DNA from: Pegoplata infirma
Taxonomy: Eukaryota > Arthropoda > Insecta > Diptera > Anthomyiidae
Length of the DNA stretch: 64,000 bases
Direction of reading: 5' to 3'
NCBI GenBank assembly: GCA_963921195.1
Contig: OY992537.1
Coordinates: 130,718,694 to 130,782,693 of the forward strand
Below, piece by piece: positions 55,210 through 64,000 of this stretch (position 1 is its first letter; every line of letters starts with the position of its first letter). The translations under genes and the position numbers were made by a program. The notes beneath the pieces were generated by a model that did no database searches, was not told the DNA's origin, and saw nothing but the letters and a program-made list of their open reading frames with translations.

Positions 55210-56400
55210 GGGAGAACAGGGTATAAGATTTTATTGTTGTTAGCGTTTTTTTCACATTGAATTAAAAAAAAAAAAAAGTTGCATTCTGTGACAGCAAAAA
55301 ATATTAAATCATGATTTTAGAGGGAGTGTGAACGTGTTATAATAACAAACCACTGTATATAGACTTCATGTTTCATAATTCTGGGTATAAATGGTATAAA
55401 CATAATGTTATAAATTTCGAAGAAATACAATTTTTTTTTTTATTTTTTTGCTAAACACAAAAATTTGGCACGTATTATATTTCTCCATTCTCATCTCTTT
55501 TACTCGTATTGAATCAATTTTTGAGATTATTAAAAAAAAAAACTTAAGGATTTTGTTTGTTAATTTGGGTTTTTTGTTGAAAAAAAAAATAAGAAAAAAA
55601 TACATAATATTCTTCGCACTTCTCTCTCTTCTTGTATAGTACATATTTTATAATCAATCAACATCTTATTACATTATTAAAATTACAAAAAACAAAAATA
55701 ATATTAAATTCAAAACCAAATATGTGACAAGTGATTGCCATAGGGTGTTCTTTTTTTTGTTATTATTTTATTTAAAAAAAATCTTTTTATTTTTCCTTTT
55801 TATTTCTTAAATAACAAAAAAAAAAATCTCAATGCCTCTATGGCTTTGCGTAAAATTAATGTTGGACTTGAGGCAAAATATGAATTTTTGAAACATATTT
55901 TAAGCTGAAAGTACCTCAAAGTGTATTCAGACAGATATTCAGAACATTTGTTAAATGTTTTCTACAAACAGTTTTAATTTTAATTTTCTTTTTAATTAAA
56001 ATTTTATTTTGGTTTATTGGTTTTTGTAAAAGTTTTAACAGTTGTTAACTACATAAATATGAAATTATTAGCACTATTTTATTGTTTAATATTTGAATAT
56101 TGGATTGTAAATACTTGAAAAATTAAAAAAAAAATATATTTTTTCTATCTAACAAGGTGCAAAAAATTCAAGGTGAAAGTTTAAAATTTTATTTATTTTT
56201 ATGATATGTGTAGCTTGTTTTTTTTTTAAGTTTAAAAATTTTTTTTAAAGTAAATATTTTTCGTATGATTTTTATCTTGTAGTCCTTAAAAAGAAAAATC
56301 AAAACTTTTGCTTGTTAAATATTGTAAGTTTAATTTTATGTTTTATTTGAAAATGGATATTTTGAAAATTATAAATTTATTTTGAGTCAAAACTTTTTAG
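55210..56400. other. No gene seen; AT-rich
   Basis: Homopolymer-rich DNA. Overlapping 60-80-codon frames at 55408-55644 on both strands have no motif. Confidence 0.35.
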
Positions 56401-57075
56401 ATTAAGACTGGATTACTCAATGCTCCGTTATAAAATTAATTTCCGTTAAATTTATTCCCCAGTATTGAAAAAAAGTTTTTGGTGGAGAAGACCTTATTAA
56501 AAGACAATTGTTTTTCCAACGGTTAAAGCGACTGATCAAATGGGTTATAAATTTTTTTAGAGCAATGTTTGAGCTTTACCATTGACTTATTTGTAAGTCA
56601 TCAGCACATAAGGTTCATCCGCTATGAGTTGTCAAATATGTCCGAAGAGGCATTTTTTTTGTATTTCAAATTTCTCAAAAACCTGAACGAGAAGTTTGGA
56701 GACGGAATTTATGGCCAGGAAAATAATTGTAATCATGTGTATTATGTAGCGTTCGATTCGCATAAAGTTTTTTTGTTTATATGATTTGTAGCGGAAAAAA
56801 TCGGTTTTCGGGAATAACATTGAGAGACAATTGGTGCTCATAGGATTAATGCGACTGACCAAATGAGTTCAGCATCCTTAAGAGCAATGTTTAAGCTTTA
56901 CCCTCGACTTATTTTTAAGTCGCTATCACATCGGGTTCAGCCGCTATGAGTTGTCAAAAATTACAAAAACGGCGATTTTGTTGAAATTTGACATCAATTT
57001 TCCCAAAAATCTGATGTGATGGATAAGTTTGTAAATCAGATTTGAGATCACTAGAGCAATTGAAATTAACTATGT
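56401..57075. repeat. Dispersed repeat shared with 5390-5760 and 6955-7105
   Basis: Two tandem, diverged copies share GAGCAATGTTTAAGCTTTAC, GACTTATTT and TCATCCGCTATGAGTTGTCA. Frames at 56569-56862 fall in this repeat. Confidence 0.5.
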
Positions 57076-57085
57076 AAGGTCGCTT

Positions 57086-57628
57086 CACAGACTATATACA
57101 AACTCGACAGTAGAGTTTTATAACAAAAAATGGGGAAAACGAAGCGATTTTATGAGAAAACTGCGGTTTTTAGCTAGTTTAACATGGCAACACTTTCTGC
57201 GACTTAGGAGTGAGTGAAACAATAAAAAACCGATCTGGCATCTTCTTTTCGTATGGCACGTTATATTAGCTTTCTCTTTCTAACCTAATTAGTAGAATAA
57301 TTTGAAAAAACTAACCATATGGTTAAGGCACAGACTAATACAGACTCGACATAAGTGACAGGTGTCAAAAAAGTTTTCTTTAACCATATGGTTAATATTT
57401 TCAAATTATTCTACGAATTAGGTTAGAAAGAGAAAACTGATATAACGCGCCATAAGAAAAATGGATGCCAGATCGGTTTTTGTTGTTTCACTCACTCCTA
57501 AGTCGTAGAAAGTGTTGCCATGTTAGCGTAAAACGGACTAAAAACCGCTGTGTTTTCTCCTAAAATCGCTTAGTTTTTCCCCATTTTTTCTTATAAAACT
57601 CTACTGTCGAGTCTGTATTTAGTCTGTG
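57086..57628. repeat. Inverted-repeat element with CACAGACTA ends
   Basis: Begins CACAGACTATATACAAACTC and ends GAGTCTGTATTTAGTCTGTG. Arms of ~200 bp include CACTCACTCCTAAGTCG and complement. The centre has ACCATATGGTTAA twice in inverted array. A second copy starts 7 bp downstream. Confidence 0.65.
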
Positions 57629-57942
57629 GTTAAGGCACAGACTAATACAGACTCGGCATAAGTGGCAGGTGTCAAAAAAGTAGTCCTTAACCATATGATT
57701 AATTTTTTCAAATTATTATATGAATTAGGTTAGAAAGAGAAAGCTAATATGAAAAAAAAAATGCCAGGTCGTTTTTATTGTTTCATTCACTCCTAACAAG
57801 GGAAGTCTCCCTAGTGTCACCCACTGATCTTTATGGAATTGGTTTTATTTTGTAGAGTAGAAAAAATAAAGGGACACGTATTTTTTTTTAGCTCCCCAAA
57901 TTCATATTTAGGGGGTAAAAAGGAGGGGGAAGACAAGGTAAT

Positions 57943-58772
57943 TATACCCTACACCACACTGTGGTACAGGGTATAATGAGTTTGTGCTGATGTTTGTAAC
58001 TACCCGAAATATTGGTCCTAGACCCACCTTTAAGTATACCGATCGACTCAGAATTTTTGAGTCGATTTAGTGATGTCCGTCCGTCCGTCCGTCTGTCCGT
58101 CCGTCTGTCTGTCTGTCCATGTAAACGGTGTAAACACGATACAGGTCGCAATTTTTAATCAATTGACTTGAAATTTGAAACTTAAGTCTCTCTTGGCCCA
58201 AGGACGAAGCCTATTGAAATTGGAAAAAATCGGTCCATATTTAGACCTAGCCCCCACACAAAGGCCCTCTTTAGTTTTGGCTCAAATGACTCTAATATCC
58301 GTATTGTAGAAGGTATCGCTTTGAAATTTGGATGGTAAACATGTTTTGTCTTCACATATCATCATTCCGAATTTCAAAGAAATCGGACCAGTTCTTCTTG
58401 TAGCCCCCATACAAACCACCTTCCCGATTTTCACATAAATGTCTCAAATTTCATGAAAATAGAAAATATTTAATTAAAATTTTGTTTGTGTATGTTAAAC
58501 GCGTACTTAAAAAACCTTATCAAACCTGATAATCATCGGACCAGTTTTGGACTCAGGCCCCTTGTGAAAATTTCGCCCGATATTCAGTTAAAGCGGTTTA
58601 TTGTCAACAAATAGAAGCCTATTTCACTCAAATTTGATTTGTGAGTGTTTTCTTCACTTATTAAAGGTTTTACAACATATAGATCTAATCGATCCATGGG
58701 ACCCATTTTCCGGGAAACCTTGGTGTAGGGTATTATATGGTCGGTCTTGACCGACTATAATTTTCTTACTTG
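57943..58772 (+). mobile_element. Helentron/DINE-1-like element, ~830 bp
   Basis: Head ATACCCTACACCACACTGTG with the complementary ACTGTGGTACAGGGTAT. A GTCCGTCCGTCC(GTCT)n tract is at 58076-58118. The 3' hairpin GGTCGGTCttgaCCGACT is followed by ataattttcttacttg. It inserted in a T-rich site of the Harbinger-like MITE. Distinct subfamily from 5793-6946 but same architecture; 63622-64000 is an inverted copy. Confidence 0.7.
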
Positions 58773-59092
58773 TTTTTCAGTTTTTTTCGTTTATCTCCTA
58801 TATTATGCAAAGAAACCTAGTCGTGTTGCATACCAAATGAAAGGTCTTTGGAAAACCTATCTACGTGTGCTAAGAACGTGTCCAAACATGAACAACTTTT
58901 CGCCATATTGGGTAAAATACCAAAATTTTAGGACATTTTTGTTAATAAGTCGAAAAATATTAACTTCTTTGGCCCGCGTAAATCGTAAAAAACTAAAAAA
59001 GTCAATTTCCCCCATATAAATCGACCCCCCCAATAAATAGGTTTGGGCCGCTAAAAAAAAATACGTGTCGAATTAATTTTCGTTCTTAACAA

Positions 59093-60715
59093 CACTCAAA
59101 AAAAAAAGTTTGTAAAATGACATAAAATCCCCGTGATTTTACGGGGCAGGTTTTGTAAAATATGTACTAGCAAGAATCCCCGTAAAGTTACGGGGATAAT
59201 TTGTAAATTGATTTAACAAAAGAAAATGTAAATTTACATTTTTTTTTGTAAAATATCATCTTCGAGGTGAACATTTTTTTTGTAAATTTGCAAAAAATTT
59301 GGTAAATTTACAAAACAAAATTGTAAACTTACAGAAAAAGGTTGTTATTTTAAAAGGAAAAATAGAAAATGAAAAAAATAAATTGTAGATTAACAAATTA
59401 TTTGGTAAAACTAATGTTTTTTATGCAAAAAACTTGTATATTTACAATAAAAAGTGGTATATTTACAATTTTTATTGTATATGTACCATTTTTCCTTATT
59501 TTTTTGCCGTAAAAACAGTAGTTTAACCATAAAATTTGTAAATTTACAATATTGTTTTTGTATTTTCTATTTCATTGTTGTAAAATTACAACTTTTTTCG
59601 TAAGTATACAATTTTGTTTTTTACATTTCATATTTGTTTTGTAAATTTTAAGGTTTTTTCCATTGGTGCATCTTATTTTTCAACAACCTGAAAAGATTTT
59701 TTTTTCACTTGAGCACTTTTAACAAACTTTTTAATGTATAACACTGCACTTTTTTATTTTTTTCGACATTTCGTGTTTCTTAAGTAGAACATATGAGAAT
59801 TGCGAAGAAGGCTACACAAGAAATTTCTTATATTTTCAGGAAAAATTAGTCAAAAAATAACATTTTTTTTTTTAATTTTTAATTATTTTCACAAGTATTT
59901 TTAAAAAATCGGAAAAAAATGGATATTGTAGATTGGATGTTTAAGTACCAGTTAAAATAAGAAAATTTTGATTTTTCATAATTGGCAGCTTTCTATTGAC
60001 ATTTTAGGTACCAAATTTAAAAAAAAAATTACCAAAAAAATATGGTAAAATCACCAAAAAAAATGGTAAAAATACAAAAAAAAAACTAGAACAATTATAT
60101 AGTAGAAACACATAAAAATTGTGGTATTTTTCTTAACGCAAATTATCAAAAAAAATTGTGTAAAAATTATTTATAAAAAATTATTTTTAACTAAATTTTT
60201 TACTCCAAAACGCAAAAAAAAAAAATCTGAACTTAGAAAATTTTTGCGTGTCCTATTGTTGAATAATTATTTTTTTTTGTAAAACAACATTAATTCTAGT
60301 AATAAAATAAGTTTTGTAAAATTATATTGGAATTTTGTACTTTTCAACACAAAAATTTCAAACTGAAAACCTTGTAAAATATCTTACAAAAAAATGTTTG
60401 TAATAAAACATTTTTTTGGTAAAAAGACTAAATAACATCAAGTAAAATTATGTTGTACAATTACAGTTTTCTTGTGTAAAAAAACTAAACACCTTGTAAT
60501 ATTTTTTTAATTTGTAAAATAATTCACTTTTTTGTAAATTTACCTAAAAAATTTGTAAAAAAAAATTTACCAACATATAATTGTAAAATTACAAAGCAAA
60601 CTGAACTTTTCTTTTTATTAAATGTACAACAATTTTTGTAAAAAGACAAAAATATTAGTAAAATAGAATTACAAGACCTTTTACTTGTAAATTTACAAAC
60701 TTTTTTTTTTGAGTG
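59093..60715. mobile_element. CACTCA-ended element rich in TTGTAAATTTACAA
   Basis: CACTCAAAAAAAAAAAGTTT at the left and AAACTTTTTTTTTTGAGTG at the right; inner TTTGTAAA / TTTACAAA also mirror. About 20 variants of TTGTAAATTTACAA are spread through it, and a GTAAAGTTACGGGG motif occurs near the left. The flanks are AA on both sides, judged by comparison with the uninterrupted sequence at 165-178. Confidence 0.65.
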
Positions 60716-60935
60716 AACATATTCAAATTTCATGAAGATCGGAGGGTGACACCAGGGAGACTTCCCTTGTAAGTCGTAGAAAGTGTTGCCATGATAGCTT
60801 AAAAATAGCTAAAACCGCTCTGTTTTCTCCTAAATCGTTTTTCCCCATTTTTTTGTTATACAACTTTACTGTCGAGTCTGTGATTAAGGACTACTTTTTT
60901 TGACACCTGTCGAGTCGGTATTAGTCTGTGGTCGC

Positions 60936-62340
60936 GTCCCAGTCGCATTAAGTTTTTTTAATGTTTAGTAGTGTAATTTTTCCAAAAAAAAATTTCAAGA
61001 CAACAAAATAAAAAGAACCATTATTTTAAAGATTTTCGGCGCTCTGAATCCGAATTTAACCTTGAAATTACTATATCGCATTTAGTTTTCGAGATAACAT
61101 GATATGTTAAATATCTTAAAAACCTGAAGCGATAGAGTAATTTTAAGCCCAGATTCGGATTCAGCGAAACCTTTGAAAACATTATGCACGATATCTTATG
61201 ATGAAATTATTTTTTCGTCTGGGTAATCCAAACATAGATTTCCAGCAAAATGTTAATTTTCTTTTTTTGGAAAAACTATCACAACTAAGTCAATTGTTAT
61301 CCGATTTTTTCAGGATAAAGCTAATCGTATTCAGAATTAAAATTTCTTTAAGAACAATTTTGTAAATATGAAGGTTGTTGAACGAACTATAGCAGAAAAA
61401 AATCGATAAACTCGAAAAAGTTCCAAAAACAAAAGATAATTAGATATTATTGATAAAATCAATACATTTATTTCTTATATGTATAGATCAATTTACACAC
61501 ATGGAAAGCTCTATCCTTTTTCTATCCAAAACATTTCAAAAAGTAAAAATCGATTGAAAAGTTTCTGAATTACACGAGGTTTAGTGAGAAAATTCCCCAA
61601 GAATACGTTTATTTTTTTTTAAAACTAAATTATTTAATATTATGCTAATTTGAATTATAAATGAGAAAAACTTAATTCAATTAAGTTCATACAGATTTGA
61701 GGCCCTGATGGGTACACCCCAATTGAGTCCAGACCCCTTTCGGTTCAGACCATTTCGGTGCAGACCTTTTTTGGCCCTATAGAGTTCCCATAAATTTTAA
61801 TTCAAGACGTTTGTCCGTTTCTCTCTATCTTGCACTTTTAGTTAAATTTTATTAATGTGTGGGAAAATTTATGTAATATTTCGAAGAAATTTTTGCCCTA
61901 AAATTAAGTTGCGTCGTTTTTTCAATTACAGAACTTGATTATGATATGTAGTAAAACAATTTCAAAATGGACCTTAAGTCAAAAAACACTAAATTTATAA
62001 AACATTTTCAAAGTATCCTGAAAATTTATTTCAAAAATTATTATTTTTTTTGTATTTAATTTGGAATATGGTTAATTATAAATTTTCTGTTTCCTTAAAA
62101 AATTTAGTTAAACAATATCTTTTTATTATCTAAACTTTTTCTCTTTAGATCAATAGTGTTTATGTATTTTAAAGTTTTAGAAGAAAAAAAGAAGCAATTT
62201 ATAAAAATAAAAAAAAAAACGCTATTTAAAAGAAAAACTGTCTGAATAAGCTCTGGGCGACACTTGAGTAAATGAGTAAGCCTTAAAAGCCATGAAAATA
62301 TCACACCTTCAAAAGCACTCACTATACGTTTTATCACTAT
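60936..62340. other. No gene seen
   Basis: AT-rich. 61700-61790 has a small direct repeat (TTTCGGTTCAGACC / TTTCGGTGCAGACC). The 79-codon minus frame 62104-62343 has no motif. Confidence 0.35.
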
Positions 62341-63576
62341 CACACAACATTTAACCTTTCTATCTATCTCTCTCTCTCTTTGTGTATCTATTTATCTTTC
62401 TTTTTCTTAACATCATCGTGTTTTTACTACACTTAATGGCTGCGGAAGGTATGGCAAAATGATTAAAAAATTAATTAAGAAAAACATTTAAGAGCGCTCA
62501 TTTGAAAAAGTGTCACATTAATTTTACTGATCGACAAAGTTCCTTGCCCCTCAAATTTTTAAAAATATTTTTGAAAATATTTTTAATATTTGAAGCAAGC
62601 GATGTGTTTCAAAACACATCACAGTTTGCTTATTTTGTGTGATGATATCAAAAAAAATATAATTAATAATTAAGAAATTAAGTAAAACTGTTGGATTTTT
62701 CGGTCCTTGTCACATTTTTAATTGATAATTTACAAATAATAATGTTTCAATTTTACATTTTTTATTTGAAAATAAAATTCTTTTTACAGGTTTGGTTATA
62801 TAAGACGCTTTTAAATAAACATAGTTGTAATATTTTATAATGTAAAAAATAAAGAAAAAAATATTCAAAATATTATGTTAATCATTGGAGTTTAAAAAGC
62901 AGCCTTTCTTTTTGCTCTCGATAAGTTTTTTTTTTTTAAAATAAATTAAACTTTTTTTGTGGAATTTCTTTTATTAATTTTGTTGCATTTATTTTAAGCT
63001 TTAAAATATTTTATTTTATTATTATTAGTTTTAATATTCAATATTTTACCTGTTCTGTATTCTGTTTTCTGACAGAAGATTACTCAAAATAAATATTTTG
63101 TAAAAAAAAAATAAAACAGATTTTAATTTACAATTAAAAAAAAAACATTTTTGGGAATGTATTCTTTAATAGGTCTGAAAATTTAATTTATGTGGGGTAA
63201 AATTACTATTTTCAATCACTCCATGCATATTTTAATACTTTTTCGTACTTAAAAATCTTCAGAAAAAAAGTACCAAAAAAAAGGTAACAACAAAAGGCAC
63301 AGAAAAAAAGTACCAGTGAGAAGCCATAAAAAATAAAATCTCAAAAAAAAGTACCAACCAAAAGTAGAAAAAATGGTAATGCCCTTTAAACAACTGTTGA
63401 AACCGCTAGTGAAACCGCAAAATTACGACGAGCTCCTATGATACTTGCGTATTATTGAATTGAATCAATTTAGATTTTACATCGAAAATCAGTAAAATCT
63501 CGGTAGTTCCCAATTTTCATTTTCTAGAAAATCGCAAAGTTGACCACACTTTTATCACGTGTATAATTAAAGCATT
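62341..63576. other. No gene seen; low complexity
   Basis: Short TCTC microsatellite (62367-62382), a stem-loop GATGTGTTTcAAAACACATC at 62600, and several GTACCAAAAAAAAGGTA-like motifs at 63250-63370. No ORF. Confidence 0.4.
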
Positions 63577-63621
63577 AAGGCACAGACTAAATACAGACTC
63601 GACAGTAGAGTTTTATAAGAA
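63577..63621. repeat. CACAGACTA-ended element, truncated copy
   Basis: CACAGACTAAATACAGACTC followed by GACAGTAGAGTTTTATAAGA, identical in layout to 57086 and 57636 copies. Cut by the Helentron-like element that follows. Confidence 0.6.
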
Positions 63622-64000
63622 ACAAGTAAGAAAATTATAGTCGGTCAAGACCGACCATATAATACCCTACACCAAGGTTTCCCGGAAAATGGATCTCATG
63701 GACCGATTAGATCTATATTTTGTAAAATCTTTAATAAGTGTAAAAAACACTCACAAATCAAATTTGAGTGAAATAGGCTTCTATTTGTTGACAATAAACC
63801 GCTTTAACTGAATATCGGGCGAAATTTTCACAAGGGGCCTGAGTCCAAAACTGGTCCGATGATTATCAGGTTTGATAAGGTTATTTAAGTACGCGTTTAA
63901 CATACACAAACAAAATTTTAATTAAACATTTTCTATTTTCATGACTTTTGAGACATTTATGCGAAAATCGGGAAGGTGGTTTGTATGGGGGCTACAAGAA
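63622..64000 (-). mobile_element. Helentron/DINE-1-like element, cut by window end
   Basis: Reverse complement of the right half of 57943-58772: starts caagtaagaaaattatag, with hairpin AGTCGGTCaagACCGACC, then TACACCAAGGTTTCCCGGAA. The two copies are very similar, which suggests recent activity. Confidence 0.7.

Larger units (their letters stand above)
57797..60769. mobile_element. PIF/Harbinger-like MITE with two nested elements
   Basis: CAAGGGAAGTCTCCCTAGTG at the left and near-complement at the right, flanked by TAA (57794-57796, 60770-60772). The empty target CACTCCTAAGTCGTAGAAAG is visible at 57494. Subtracting the nested elements (57943-58772 and 59093-60715) leaves ~518 bp, agreeing with the 515-bp copy at 10612-11126. 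Confidence 0.82.
57636..60930. mobile_element. CACAGACTA-ended element split by the Harbinger-like insertion
   Basis: Begins CACAGACTAATACAGACTCG and ends GAGTCGGTATTAGTCTGTG. Without the 57797-60769 insertion it would be about 320 bp. A third, truncated copy is at 63577-63621. Confidence 0.6.

Overview
This is AT-rich eukaryotic nuclear DNA, most likely from a higher (schizophoran, perhaps calyptrate) fly. The grounds are GT-AG introns, long A/T runs, Helentron/DINE-1-like elements with GTCY microsatellites, and a copia-type element whose primer-binding site looks like the half-tRNA-Met site of Drosophila copia. Most of the window is transposable-element sequence. No rRNA, tRNA, CRISPR array or prokaryotic operon was found.

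Host gene: only two exons can be supported. They lie on the plus strand at 14446-14590 and 32777-32892 and join in phase across an intron of about 18.2 kb. They encode the last ~86 residues of a Met/Pro/Gly/Gln/His-rich protein ending in RFR, followed by a ~1 kb AT-rich 3' UTR. The upstream exons are not recognised. Region 1-14445 is read as upstream intron or intergenic DNA filled with small transposons.

Inside the large intron: a CR1/L2-like non-LTR element (minus, 14979-~21882) is split by a complete copia-type LTR retrotransposon (17234-21608, minus). The copia element has identical 187-bp LTRs, a 5-bp TAAAC target duplication and one intact gag-pol frame, so it is young. Next come decayed RNase H-bearing and Jockey-like non-LTR fragments (~21883-24240). 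After these is a nested composite (24748-32572): a TA-flanked element that has received a 2-kb hAT element, a CMC/EnSpm-like element with a transposase-derived ORF, and a 2.1-kb near-palindrome.

Downstream (33.9-64 kb): mostly non-autonomous DNA transposons, many with target duplications that can be read directly. These are six hAT-type elements with 8-bp duplications (two of them upstream of 14446 and one in the intron), four CMC-like copies with 2-bp duplications, PIF/Harbinger-like copies with TAA duplications, mariner/Tc1-like palindromes flanked by TA, a 235-bp MITE present twice in CAATTG sites, and two elements built of 21-bp repeats. Several sit inside one another, and the insertion order can be read from empty sites in the window.

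The most interesting patterns are the very compact copia element (PBS over ATG, stop codon in the PPT), the palindromic repeat arrays carried by most of the hAT-type elements (sharing TIRs or cores but not arrays), and the 21-bp foldback elements. I found no clearly new protein-coding system.
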